Of a stretch of 64,000 nt of DNA, positions 10,058 to 18,443 are shown in pieces. The stretch comes from DATJLY01 sp035532935 (lineage in GTDB: Bacteria; Pseudomonadota; Alphaproteobacteria; ATCC43930; CGMCC-115725): the NCBI GenBank assembly GCA_035532935.1, contig DATKQE010000078.1, forward strand, positions 1-64,000. Direction: 5' to 3'. The notes beneath the pieces are model-generated. The model had not been told where the DNA came from and ran no database searches. It saw nothing but the letters and a program-made list of their open reading frames with translations. The translations under genes and the position numbers were made by a program. The stretch's first letter is position 1, and each line of letters begins with the position of its first letter.

Positions 10058-11581
10058 TCAGAAGGCGCGCTCGACCGCGTCGATGTGGTCGAGCAGCAGG
10101 GCGAGCTTGGCGAATACCAGGCGCAGCATCGGTTCGGGCGCCTCGTTCGCGACGACCAGCGGCGCGCTCGCGCTGACGCGCAGCACCCCATAGGGCCCAT
10201 CCGCGCCGGGGACGGCGACGGGCTGGCCGATATGGCAACACAGCGCCGCCAAATGCCGCTCCGCGCGCGACGCCGCTTGCGGCAACAAACTGCTGACGTC
10301 CACATTGAGGGCAAGATAGAGCTTTCCCGCCAGCTCGGGCGCGACGCGGCGCCCCGCGCGGTGCAGTGCGAACGGGAAGATGGTGCGCACCGGGAACTCG
10401 CCGTCCGCGACTTCCGCCGCATCCGGGAGCAGTTCGAGCGCGGCAATGGGCGCCATCGCCCGCGGCACCGCCGCCGCGAAGGCGGCGAGCGCCGCGCTGC
10501 GGCCGGCTTCCGGCATCGCATAAAACGCCCGCATCTCGGCGAGCGCCGCCTCCCAGCGCAGGAGTTGACCGAGATTGACGCAGCCGCCGAACCCCGCGCG
10601 CAGCTTGGTCCAGCCGCGCGGCCAGTCCGTCGCGACCGAATAGTCGCGCAGCGCGGGCGGCATGCCGCGACTATCCGCCATGCGCATCGCGAGGTGCGGC
10701 GGCACGAGCAGCGCGCCGCTCAAGGGCGGCCCGCCGTAGAATTTCGAGCCGGTGACGAGCATCATGCGGCCGCGTTCGAGATGGAAATGCATCCGGCCGC
10801 GTCCGAGCCGCGCCTGGCAGGCATCGACGACCACCGTGACCGCGGCGCCGAAGCGTGCATCGATCGCGTCGAGGCAGGCATCGCTCGGGCAGCGGTTGCC
10901 GAGCTTCGAATGATCCATGGCATAAAGCAGCGCGCGATGTCCCGCGGCGACGATCGCGGCGACTTCGGTCAGCACGCCGCGATCGGTTTCTTCGGGCGGT
11001 CGCGGCCGGCCGGCGGCATCGCGCAGCTTCACTGCGACGGCATCGCCGGCAGTGCCGAGCCCGGCGATCGCCGTGCCCGCAACCACGGCGCGGCCTTGCG
11101 CCGTCACCGCCGCGAAATGTCGGCCGCAGCAGGCATTCAGCATGCCGCGGCCGGTCTCGTCCGCGGCCGCGATGATGCTGATGATCGCCTCGCCGTGGCC
11201 GCTGCGTGCGACGGCGAGCGCGAGCAGCGCCGCGTCGGTGCCCGAGGGCGCGAACACGATCTCCGCCCCGGTCGTGCCGATGCCGAGCATCGCGGCGAGC
11301 GATGCGCGCGCGGCTTCGGTGAGCGCCGCGGCGGCTTCAACGTCCTCGTTCTCGAGTGCGCGCCGGAGCCGCAACGCGCGCGCAAATGCGCGATCCGAGA
11401 TCGAGCTTGCCGTCGCGGCCGAAAAATTCATCGCCTCGGGACGCGGCAACGGGCGACAACCATATTGGTTGAGCCCGGTCGCGGGATCGAGCGTGAGCCG
11501 CGTATCGCCGCCCGCGACCAGCAGCGCCTCGAGCGGCGGCAGCGTGTGCCGGGGCGTCGCGGCGCGCGGCAGCGCCCTCAT
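10058..11581 (-). CDS. PLP-dependent enzyme, fold type I (aminotransferase class V-like)
   Basis: A 507-aa protein with the PLP fold-type-I signature: APSGTDAALLAL (about 111-122) for the phosphate and helix, VVDACQARLG with Asp253 for the ring nitrogen, and the likely Schiff-base lysine K280 in TGSKFYGGPP. The overall layout resembles class V aminotransferases and desulfurases, but it is longer and I cannot name a substrate. The last ~130 residues form a separate small domain. It is the last gene of a three-gene reverse-strand cassette and its ATG overlaps the stop of the PLP decarboxylase (ATGA), indicating a shared product pathway. It could be an aminotransferase, a lyase or a racemase. 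Confidence 0.75.
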   Translation of the reverse strand: MRALPRAATPRHTLPPLEALLVAGGDTRLTLDPATGLNQYGCRPLPRPEAMNFSAATASSISDRAFARALRLRRALENEDVEAAAALTEAARASLAAMLGIGTTGAEIVFAPSGTDAALLALAVARSGHGEAIISIIAAADETGRGMLNACCGRHFAAVTAQGRAVVAGTAIAGLGTAGDAVAVKLRDAAGRPRPPEETDRGVLTEVAAIVAAGHRALLYAMDHSKLGNRCPSDACLDAIDARFGAAVTVVVDACQARLGRGRMHFHLERGRMMLVTGSKFYGGPPLSGALLVPPHLAMRMADSRGMPPALRDYSVATDWPRGWTKLRAGFGGCVNLGQLLRWEAALAEMRAFYAMPEAGRSAALAAFAAAVPRAMAPIAALELLPDAAEVADGEFPVRTIFPFALHRAGRRVAPELAGKLYLALNVDVSSLLPQAASRAERHLAALCCHIGQPVAVPGADGPYGVLRVSASAPLVVANEAPEPMLRLVFAKLALLLDHIDAVERAF

Positions 11582-13038
11582 GCCTGCGGCCTTTCTGCCA
11601 GCCGCGCCCGGCCGAGCCGCACCGTTTCGCGCACCAGGAGATCGAGGTCCTCGGTCGTGGTGCGGTGATTGGTGAGGCAGACGCGGATCGCCGTCCGGCC
11701 GCCGATATGCGTGGTCGACGGCGCGGCCACGCCCGTCCGCTGCAGCGACGCGACGATGTCCGCGTTGAGGGCGTCGGCGTCGCCGCGGGCGAGACCGTCG
11801 GCGCGAAAGCCGAAACAGACGATATTGAGACCGACCGGCGCCAGCAACTCGAGCGCGGGCGTCGCCGCAATCGCGGCGCCGAGATGCTGCGCCTGGCGGC
11901 AATTGCGCGCTATCACCGCGGCGAGGCGGTCGCTGCCATAGGCCTTGATGGTGAACCAGATCTTGAGCGCGCGGAAACCGCGCGACAGCTCGGGCCCATA
12001 CTCGCAATACCACGGATCGCCGCCGGCGAGTGCCCGGCCCGCGGCGAGATACTCGCGCCGCGCTGAAAAGCTGGCGCGATGCGCCTTCGCGTCACGCACC
12101 AGCACGCCGCCCGCATCGTAGGGAACCTGCAGCCATTTGTGGAAGTCGAAGGCGATGGAATCGGCGAGCCGCATCGAAGCAAGGCGGTCGCGAAACGCCG
12201 GCACGAGCACCGCGAGGCCGCCGAAGGCCGCATCGACATGCAGCCACAGCCCCTCGGCGCGGCACAAAGCGGCGATGGCGTCGAGATCGTCGATCGCGCC
12301 GGTGTTCACGGTCCCGGCCGAGGCGACGACGATGGCGGGATGGAACCCGGTCGCGCGGTCGGCGGCGATCATCGCGGCCAGCGCCTCGACCGACAGCCGG
12401 AATTCCCCGTCCGCCGGCACCAGCCGCAGCGCCTCGGTGCCGAGGCCGAGAAGATCGAACGCCTTGGCGATCGCACTATGCGCCTCGTGCGAGGCATAAC
12501 CGACCAGTCGGCGCGGCGCGGCGGCGAGGCCGAGGCGCTGCACATCGGCGCCGGCCTTGGCGTTCCGCGCGACGTCGAGCGCGATGACCGTGCCCATCGA
12601 TGTTCCGCTGGTCAGGATGCCGCTGCCTGTCGCCGGGAAGGCGAAGATCGCCTTGCACCATTCGATCACCTGGCGCTCGACATAGACGCCGATATGGTCG
12701 CGGCCGCCGACATTGCAGTTCATGAATCCCGCGAGCATCTCGCCGAGTGCGCCGGCGAGATTGCCGGCGCCATGCACCCAGCCGAAGAAGCGCGGATGCA
12801 GATTGCCGGTGCCGTAGGGAAGGATGTCGCGCCGGAATTGGGTGACCAGCGCGGCGAGGTCCTGCGGTTCGGCGGGCAGCGCGGTTTGGAGCTGCGCCTT
12901 CACCTCGGGCGGCGTCTCGCGCCAGACCGGCGCGGTCCTGATGTCGCGCCAATGATCGATGCAGTGATCGAGCGCCTGGTGCAGTGCGCGGCGCGCCTCG
13001 TCCCAGTTCTCCGGGTCGAGGCTCCGCTCCTCGTTCAC
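11578..13038 (-). CDS. Group II PLP-dependent amino acid decarboxylase
   Basis: A 486-aa member of the aromatic-L-amino-acid/glutamate decarboxylase family. Visible motifs are HPRFFGWVHGAG, TSGTSMGTVIALDVARN, the PLP-stacking histidine H184 in SHEAHSA, the ring-nitrogen aspartate D269 in LHVDAAFGG, and the Schiff-base lysine K301 in DFHKWLQVPYDAG. Tyr, Trp, Phe, Dopa, Glu or 2,4-diaminobutyrate are possible substrates; I cannot choose. The start is a GTG at 13038 that overlaps the stop of the upstream ATP-grasp-like gene (GTGA), and its own stop overlaps the next ATG. The whole cassette is therefore tightly coupled. Confidence 0.9.
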   Translation of the reverse strand: MNEERSLDPENWDEARRALHQALDHCIDHWRDIRTAPVWRETPPEVKAQLQTALPAEPQDLAALVTQFRRDILPYGTGNLHPRFFGWVHGAGNLAGALGEMLAGFMNCNVGGRDHIGVYVERQVIEWCKAIFAFPATGSGILTSGTSMGTVIALDVARNAKAGADVQRLGLAAAPRRLVGYASHEAHSAIAKAFDLLGLGTEALRLVPADGEFRLSVEALAAMIAADRATGFHPAIVVASAGTVNTGAIDDLDAIAALCRAEGLWLHVDAAFGGLAVLVPAFRDRLASMRLADSIAFDFHKWLQVPYDAGGVLVRDAKAHRASFSARREYLAAGRALAGGDPWYCEYGPELSRGFRALKIWFTIKAYGSDRLAAVIARNCRQAQHLGAAIAATPALELLAPVGLNIVCFGFRADGLARGDADALNADIVASLQRTGVAAPSTTHIGGRTAIRVCLTNHRTTTEDLDLLVRETVRLGRARLAERPQA

Positions 13039-14225
13039 GACACGCGTCCCGCCCGGTCGCGCAGCAGCGCGCGGAAGGCGTCGAACACCTTGCGCATCTG
13101 CGGCCCCTTGTAGGGAAAGATCTCCGGCGGATCCATCGCATGGACGATCATGGCGATGTCGGCCTCGAACAACAAAAGCCGCCCGTCGTCGAGCTCGGCG
13201 CAGTCGATGGCGAAATAGTCGAGCCCGATCCGCGCCGCGATCGCGTCGAGGGCGGCTTCGTGGCGATGCGCGAAATCGTCGTCGAAGCGCTGCATGAAAC
13301 GCTCTTCCTCGGCGCGCTTGGCCGCGTTCTCGCGCATGCCGGCGTTGAGGTAATAGATCATCCACTGATCCGCGATCGCCATGTGGCAGGCATAGGGCTT
13401 GCCGCCGATGAAGACGATGCGGTACTTGCGGAAAAGGCCGTCGGCGCTGCGATAGTCGATGAAGGGCGCGACGAAAAAGCCGCGCTCAGGCCGCTCGGCG
13501 AGATAGGCCGCGAGCGCCTCGGCATCGGCGAGACGTTGCAGCCCGCGGCCGGCATGGGAATCGATCGGCCGGACGATGAGCTGGAAGGCGCCGTCCGGCA
13601 CCACGTCCGCCGCTTCGATCTCGTCCTTGCCGAGGCGGACGAGCGTCGCGCGCTCGACGCGGACCGTTGCCGGCACGTAGAGGCCCGAAACGCCTGCCAG
13701 CAGCGCCGGCAGCCGGTCGCGCGCCAGCATTGCGATGCGCAGCGGATCGTTCAGCATCGGCACCGGCCATCGCGCCGTCTGCCGCGCGATCGCGGCGAGC
13801 ACCGGCCGGCTCGCGTCGGATTCGCCAACGGCGACGATGGCGAGATCGCAGGCGGGAAGCTCGGCCGGCGGATCGAGACCCGGCAACACGTAAAGCGTGT
13901 CGAGCGCCACGTCGGAGCCCTCGAGCAAAAATTCGAGCGGCGTGTTGACGCCGATGTCGCCGGGCGCCGCCAGGGCGAGAAGCCGCAAGGCAGGATCGGC
14001 CTCGCCCCGCGGCGAATGGAACAGGCGCCGACGCTTCAGCGCCGCCTTTTGAAACGCGATGCCGCCGGCGACATTGCCGAAAATCTGCTCCAGTGTCGCG
14101 AGGTCCATGAGCGCCGCGACCTCGTCCTCGCCGGTGACGAATTGATCGAGCAGGCCGCGCCACAGCGGCTTGAGGTCGGCGCCGTCGAAGGCGAGCTTCG
14201 ACAGCCGCGCGATCCCGATCGGCAT
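13035..14225 (-). CDS. ATP-grasp-like protein of unknown substrate
   Basis: A 396-aa protein. An N-terminal helical region (about 15-75) and a Rossmann-like pre-ATP part (about 85-160) precede LNDPLRIAMLARDRLPALLAG, which resembles the first segment of ATP-grasp enzymes. A Gly-rich loop VRPIDSHAGRGL follows at 218-229, then FVAPFIDYRSADG and KYRIVFIGGKPYACHMA. The end has DYFAIDCAELDDGRLLLFEAD, the usual place of the Mg-binding acidic residues. ATP-grasp enzymes join a carboxylate to an amine or thiol through an acyl-phosphate. I chose the ATG at 14225 because GAGGGGG precedes it; an ATG at 14258 lacks a good site. It is the first gene of the cassette with two PLP enzymes. Confidence 0.75.
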   Translation of the reverse strand: MPIGIARLSKLAFDGADLKPLWRGLLDQFVTGEDEVAALMDLATLEQIFGNVAGGIAFQKAALKRRRLFHSPRGEADPALRLLALAAPGDIGVNTPLEFLLEGSDVALDTLYVLPGLDPPAELPACDLAIVAVGESDASRPVLAAIARQTARWPVPMLNDPLRIAMLARDRLPALLAGVSGLYVPATVRVERATLVRLGKDEIEAADVVPDGAFQLIVRPIDSHAGRGLQRLADAEALAAYLAERPERGFFVAPFIDYRSADGLFRKYRIVFIGGKPYACHMAIADQWMIYYLNAGMRENAAKRAEEERFMQRFDDDFAHRHEAALDAIAARIGLDYFAIDCAELDDGRLLLFEADIAMIVHAMDPPEIFPYKGPQMRKVFDAFRALLRDRAGRVS

Positions 14226-14352
14226 CGCCGCTTCCCCCTCGGCCGCATCCCTCCGCATGTCTCGACTTTCGACTGGCTTACCGACGCGCTAAAGGAACGG
14301 CAATTCGGTTAACAAATGCCTTTCATCAGGCGGAAGAGAGCGCAGAGCCGCC

Positions 14353-14805
14353 ATGTCCGGGCGTTATTTCGAGGAGTTCGTCGTCGGCGAGCAGGCGGAG
14401 ACCGCGACAGCCGTCCTGACCGAGGACATGATCGTCGATTTCGCCCGCACCTATGATCCGCAGCCTTTCCACGTCGATCCCGCGGCGGCGCGGGAGTCGA
14501 TCTATGGCGGGCTCATCGCCAGCGGCTTCCAGACGCTCGCGCTGGGCTTTCGTCTGGTCTGGGACACCGGCATTTTCGCCACAACCAGCATGGGTTCGCC
14601 GGGCTTCGACGAATTGCGCTGGCTCAAGCCGGTGCGACCCGGCGACACGCTGCGCGTCGCGTTCGAGGTGATTGAAACCCGGCCCTCGGCGTCGAAGCCC
14701 GATCGCGGCCTCGTGCGGATCGCCTATCGCTTTTTCAATCAAGAGGGCGCGGTGGTGCTGACCTACAACGCGATGCACCTGATCCGCCGCCGGCCGCCAT
14801 CCTGA
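14353..14805 (+). CDS. MaoC-like hydratase
   Basis: A 150-aa single hot-dog-fold protein of the MaoC / R-specific enoyl-CoA hydratase family. The catalytic pair is D35 and H40 in YDPQPFHVD, followed by YGGLIASGFQT and a VRPGDTLRV strand. The family adds water to 2-enoyl-CoA or related thioesters. It diverges from the ATP-grasp/PLP cassette with a shared 127-bp promoter region. A close paralogue of the same length lies at 27079-27528 on the other strand. The substrate is unknown. Confidence 0.88.
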   Translation: MSGRYFEEFVVGEQAETATAVLTEDMIVDFARTYDPQPFHVDPAAARESIYGGLIASGFQTLALGFRLVWDTGIFATTSMGSPGFDELRWLKPVRPGDTLRVAFEVIETRPSASKPDRGLVRIAYRFFNQEGAVVLTYNAMHLIRRRPPS

Positions 14806-14875
14806 AGGGCCGGTTAACGTTAACGCAACCGATGACGGATGATGCGACGCTTTGCCGCGATGCGCACGCGCGCGA

Positions 14876-14902
14876 TTGACGGCTTGCGCGCCGCCCTATA
14901 GT
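14876..14902 (+). promoter_or_regulatory. Candidate sigma-70 type promoter for serC
   Basis: TTGACG (14876-14881) and TATAGT (14897-14902) are separated by 15 bp, slightly short of the ideal 17. Transcription would begin close to 14908, just where the leader RNA structure starts. A palindrome GTTAACGTTAAC lies 52 bp upstream at 14813-14824 and could be a protein site. Confidence 0.5.
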
Positions 14903-14907
14903 TTCTT

Positions 14908-14962
14908 CGGCGGGACACGGCCCCCCAACGGGTCGCTTCTATTCTGGAAGGAATAGACCATG
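14908..14962 (+). ncRNA. Candidate serC leader RNA motif (cis-regulatory)
   Basis: Two short hairpins lie between the promoter and the serC start. The first pairs CGGCCC (14918-14923) with GGGTCG (14930-14935). The second pairs CTATTC (14939-14944) with GAATAG (14951-14956), and its loop and 3' arm contain the Shine-Dalgarno GGAAGGA (14946-14952). A conserved RNA of this type, with the ribosome-binding site in the second hairpin, is known upstream of serC in alphaproteobacteria (the serC motif). The match is from memory of its layout, not a covariance search. Confidence 0.6.
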
Positions 14963-16117
14963 AAGCCGAATATCCGGCCCGCTAATCCCTGCTTTTCGTC
15001 CGGTCCTTGTGCCAAGCGTCCCGGCTGGTCGCCGGAGGCGTTGAAGGGCGCGCTCGTCGGGCGCTCGCATCGCGCCAAGGCCGGCAAGGCCAAGCTGCAG
15101 GAAGTCGTCGACCGTTCGCGCGCCATGCTCGGCGTTCCTGCCGATTTCCGCGTCGGCATCGTGCCGGCCTCGGACACGGGCGCGGTCGAGATGGCGCTGT
15201 GGTCATTATTGGGCGCCCGCGGCGTCGACGTTCTCACCTGGGAGAGCTTCGGCGAAGGCTGGGCCACCGACGTGACGAAACAGCTCAAGCTCGCCGATGC
15301 GCGCGTCCTGAGCGCGCCCTATGGCGCCGTGCCCGATCTCGGCGCGGTCGATTGGGACCGCGATGTGGTCTTTACCTGGAACGGCACCACCTCGGGCGCG
15401 CGGGTGCCCAATGGCGACTGGATCAGGCCCGACCGCAAGGGTCTCGCGATCTGCGACGCGACCTCGGCGGTGTTCGCGATGGAGCTGGCGTGGGACCGGC
15501 TCGACGTGGTGACGTGGTCCTGGCAGAAGGTTCTGGGCGGCGAGGCGGCGCACGGCATGCTCGCGCTGTCGCCGCGCGCGGTGGCGCGGCTCGAGAGCTA
15601 CACCCCGCCCTGGCCGCTCCCCAAGATTTTTCGCCTGACATCCAAGGGCAAGCTCATCGCCGGCATCTTCGCGGCCGAGACGATCAACACGCCGTCGCTG
15701 CTTGTGGTCGAAGATGCGCTCGACGGGCTGCGCTGGGCCGAGGCGCTGGGCGGGCTCGCGGCGCTGAAGGCGCGGTCGCTGGCGAATCTCGCGGCGATCG
15801 AACGCTGGGCCGCGCGCACCGGCTGGATCGATTTCCTGGTCGAAGACCCCGCGATCCGCTCGTCGACATCGGTCTGTCTCAAGATCGTCGACGACTGGTT
15901 CCAGCGTCTGCCGGCGGACGCGCAACGGGCACAGGTGAAACGGCTCGAAGCCCTGCTCGAGGCCGAAGGCGTCGCCTATGACGTGGCGGGCCACCGCGAC
16001 GCGCTGCCGGGGCTGCGCATCTGGTGCGGCGCCACGATCGAGACGCGCGATGTCGAGGCGCTGCTGCCGTGGCTCGACTGGGCCTATGGCGAAGTCCGAC
16101 GCGCAGCCGCGGCCTGA
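14960..16117 (+). CDS. serC: Phosphoserine aminotransferase SerC
   Basis: Transaminates 3-phosphohydroxypyruvate to O-phosphoserine in serine synthesis; it may also serve PLP synthesis. The N-terminus PANPCFSSGPCAKRPGWS matches the alphaproteobacterial SerC type, which differs from the E. coli form. The PLP lysine is K190 in TWSWQKVLGGEAAHG. Other marks are VFTWNGTTSGARVP and DATSAVFAMEL. The length of 385 aa is normal. The ribosome-binding site lies in a leader hairpin. serA follows 58 bp downstream, and the two probably form one operon. Confidence 0.96.
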   Translation: MKPNIRPANPCFSSGPCAKRPGWSPEALKGALVGRSHRAKAGKAKLQEVVDRSRAMLGVPADFRVGIVPASDTGAVEMALWSLLGARGVDVLTWESFGEGWATDVTKQLKLADARVLSAPYGAVPDLGAVDWDRDVVFTWNGTTSGARVPNGDWIRPDRKGLAICDATSAVFAMELAWDRLDVVTWSWQKVLGGEAAHGMLALSPRAVARLESYTPPWPLPKIFRLTSKGKLIAGIFAAETINTPSLLVVEDALDGLRWAEALGGLAALKARSLANLAAIERWAARTGWIDFLVEDPAIRSSTSVCLKIVDDWFQRLPADAQRAQVKRLEALLEAEGVAYDVAGHRDALPGLRIWCGATIETRDVEALLPWLDWAYGEVRRAAAA

Positions 16118-16175
16118 TTCCGCATCTCCGACCCAACCGCTTTGATCCTGAACGCTTGTCAAGCGAGGCCGCGTC

Positions 16176-17753
16176 ATGCCGAGAGTATTGATTTCCGATG
16201 AGCTGAGCCCGCGTGCGGTCGAGATCTTCGGCGCCCGCGGCGTCGAGGTCGAGATGATGACCGGGCTCTCGCCCGACGAGTTGAAGCAGGCGATCGGCCG
16301 TTTCGATGGGCTTGCCGTGCGCTCCGCCACCAAGGTGACGAAGGCGGTGCTGGAGCGCGCGACGCGGCTCAAGGTGATCGGCCGCGCCGGCATCGGCGTC
16401 GATAACATCGACGTCGCCGCGGCGACGCAGCGCGGCATCGTGGTGATGAACACGCCGTTCGGCAATTCCATCACCACGGCCGAGCATGCGATCGCGATGA
16501 TGTTCGCGCTCGCCCGCCAGATCCCGGCGGCCGACCGCTCGACCCAGGCGGGAAAGTGGGAGAAGTCGCGCTTCATGGGGGTCGAGCTCTTCGGCAAGAC
16601 GCTCGGCGTCATCGGCTGCGGCAATGTCGGATCGGTGGTCGCCGACCGCGCCCTCGGTCTCAAGATGAAGGTCGTCGCCTACGATCCCTTCCTGTCGGCC
16701 GAGCGTGCCCTGGCGCTGGGCGTCGAGAAGGCGGAGCTCGACGAGCTGTTCGCGCGCGCCGACTTCATCACGCTGCACACGCCCTTGACCGACGCCACGC
16801 GCAACATCATCGATACCCGCGCGCTCGCCAAGATGAAGCCGGGCGTGCGCATCATCAATTGCGCGCGCGGCGGGCTCGTCGTCGAGGCGGATCTGAAGGC
16901 GGCGCTCGACAACGGCCATGTCGCCGGCGCGGCGCTCGACGTCTTTCCGGTCGAGCCGGCCAAGGAGAACATCCTCTTCGGCCGCGATGACGTGATCGCG
17001 ACGCCGCATCTCGGCGCCTCTACGACCGAGGCGCAGGAGAACGTGGCGCTACAGGTCGCCGAGCAGATGTCCGACTTCCTCATCAGCGGCGCGGTGGTGA
17101 ACGCGCTCAACATGCCGTCGCTCTCGGCCGAGGATGCGGCGCGGCTCCGGCCCTATCTCAAGCTCGTCGAGGAACTCGGTAGCTTCGCGGGCCAGCTCGT
17201 CGAGGCCGATATCGAGGGCGTCGAGATCGAGTATTGCGGCCACGCCGCCGAGCTCAACGTCAAGCCGCTGACGGCCGTGGCGCTCACTGCGCTGCTCGCG
17301 CCGCAGCTCGATACCGTCAACATGGTGAACGTGTCGCTGGTGTGCCGCGAGCGCGACATCCGCGTCAGCGAGACGCGCTGCAACGACACGTTCGACTTCC
17401 AGACGCTGGTGCGGCTCAGGGTCACGTCGCAGCACCGCACGCGCGGCATCGCCGGCACGCTGTTTGGCGGCGACCGGGCGCGCATCATCGGCATCGAGGG
17501 CATTGCCATGGAGGCGGAGCTGGGGCCGCACATGCTCTATGTGCGCAACAAGGACAAGCCCGGCTTCATCGGCAATCTCGGCCGTGCGCTGGGCGAGGCC
17601 GGCATCAACATCGCCACGCTTCATTTGGGCCGCAGCGCCCCGGGCGAGGATGCGCTCTGCCTCGTCCAGATCGACCAGCCGCTCGCCGACCCGCTGCTCG
17701 AGCGCGTGCGCCAGCTCCCCAACGTCGTCCAGGCGAAGCAGCTTCACTTCTAG
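16176..17753 (+). CDS. serA: D-3-phosphoglycerate dehydrogenase SerA
   Basis: First step of serine synthesis: 3-phosphoglycerate plus NAD to 3-phosphohydroxypyruvate. It is a 525-aa long-form enzyme. The NAD-binding GxGxxG is at 147-152 (GCGNVG), with D170 for the ribose. Substrate and catalytic segments are INCARGGLVVEADL and TPHLGASTTEAQ. The intervening domain (about 320-450) and a C-terminal ACT domain (KPGFIGNLGRALGEAGINIA) follow; the latter is the usual serine-feedback site. It lies directly after serC. Confidence 0.97.
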   Translation: MPRVLISDELSPRAVEIFGARGVEVEMMTGLSPDELKQAIGRFDGLAVRSATKVTKAVLERATRLKVIGRAGIGVDNIDVAAATQRGIVVMNTPFGNSITTAEHAIAMMFALARQIPAADRSTQAGKWEKSRFMGVELFGKTLGVIGCGNVGSVVADRALGLKMKVVAYDPFLSAERALALGVEKAELDELFARADFITLHTPLTDATRNIIDTRALAKMKPGVRIINCARGGLVVEADLKAALDNGHVAGAALDVFPVEPAKENILFGRDDVIATPHLGASTTEAQENVALQVAEQMSDFLISGAVVNALNMPSLSAEDAARLRPYLKLVEELGSFAGQLVEADIEGVEIEYCGHAAELNVKPLTAVALTALLAPQLDTVNMVNVSLVCRERDIRVSETRCNDTFDFQTLVRLRVTSQHRTRGIAGTLFGGDRARIIGIEGIAMEAELGPHMLYVRNKDKPGFIGNLGRALGEAGINIATLHLGRSAPGEDALCLVQIDQPLADPLLERVRQLPNVVQAKQLHF

Positions 17754-17871
17754 GTGACCGCCTCGGCATTTGGACCAAGCGCCGTTGCGGCCACCGGGGC
17801 GGGACCGCTAGCCTGCCGCGGCGATGAGAGCCGCAGCCGAGGGCGGCTCGGCCACATGAGGAGGTAAAGCC

Positions 17872-18321
17872 ATGAATACTGTGATGCGAGGGGTTTTCGC
17901 GCTCGCGGCTTTCGCTTGGATGGGATCGGCGACGCTGGCGCAGGCGGCGACGATGTCGTTCGCCGTGCCGCTCTCGGGCGCAGCGCAGGTGCCACCGGTC
18001 ACGACCGCCGGCACCGGCACGGCCGATCTCACCTATGACCCGGCGACGCGCGTCGTCACCTGGTCGGTCACCTATAGCGGCCTGTCCGGCCCGGCCACCA
18101 TGGCGCATTTCCATGGCCCCGCGGCCGCGGGCAAGAACGCGCCGGTCGAGGTCTGGCTGACGCACAAGGGTGAGAAGGTGACGAGCCCGATCAAGGGAAC
18201 GGCGACGCTGAGCCCGGCCGAGGCGAAGCAATTCATGGCCGGCGACCTGTACATCAATGTCCACACCAAGGCTCATCCGGGCGGCGAGATCCGCGGCCAG
18301 GTGGTGCCACCCAAGGGCTGA
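17872..18321 (+). CDS. Secreted CHRD-domain protein
   Basis: A 149-aa exported protein. A Sec signal ends near ATLAQAA (about residue 25). The rest is a single CHRD domain: FAVPLSGAAQVPPVTTAGTG, TWSVTYSGLSGPATMAHFHG and the C-terminal YINVHTKAHPGGEIRGQV. CHRD domains, first found in chordin, are widespread in secreted bacterial proteins with no firm function; the His residues suggest possible metal binding. A strong AGGAGGT (17859-17865) precedes the ATG. The leader contains a GCCGAG/CTCGGC hairpin at 17836-17852. No functional link to serA or hisZ is evident. Confidence 0.9.
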   Translation: MNTVMRGVFALAAFAWMGSATLAQAATMSFAVPLSGAAQVPPVTTAGTGTADLTYDPATRVVTWSVTYSGLSGPATMAHFHGPAAAGKNAPVEVWLTHKGEKVTSPIKGTATLSPAEAKQFMAGDLYINVHTKAHPGGEIRGQVVPPKG

Positions 18322-18443
18322 TCGAGCGCCGCGTCGGCCGCGCGCGGGCTCGGAGCCAGACGGCAACGAGCCGCGCGTGGCGGTGGCAACCGGGCCGGCC
18401 CTTTCCGTTTGCCGCGCCGCGGCAAACCGGCTATCTCGGCCGC

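Noticed and set aside
14813..14824. GTTAACGTTAAC palindrome upstream of serC
   Set aside because: A short perfect palindrome near a promoter, but it is short, has no known consensus match and no second copy near other related genes here. Kept only as a note in the promoter entry.
17836..17852. A GCCGAG-GGCGG-CTCGGC hairpin before the CHRD gene as a terminator or riboswitch
   Set aside because: No T tract follows, it is short, and it matches no riboswitch structure I know; it may be only a leader hairpin.
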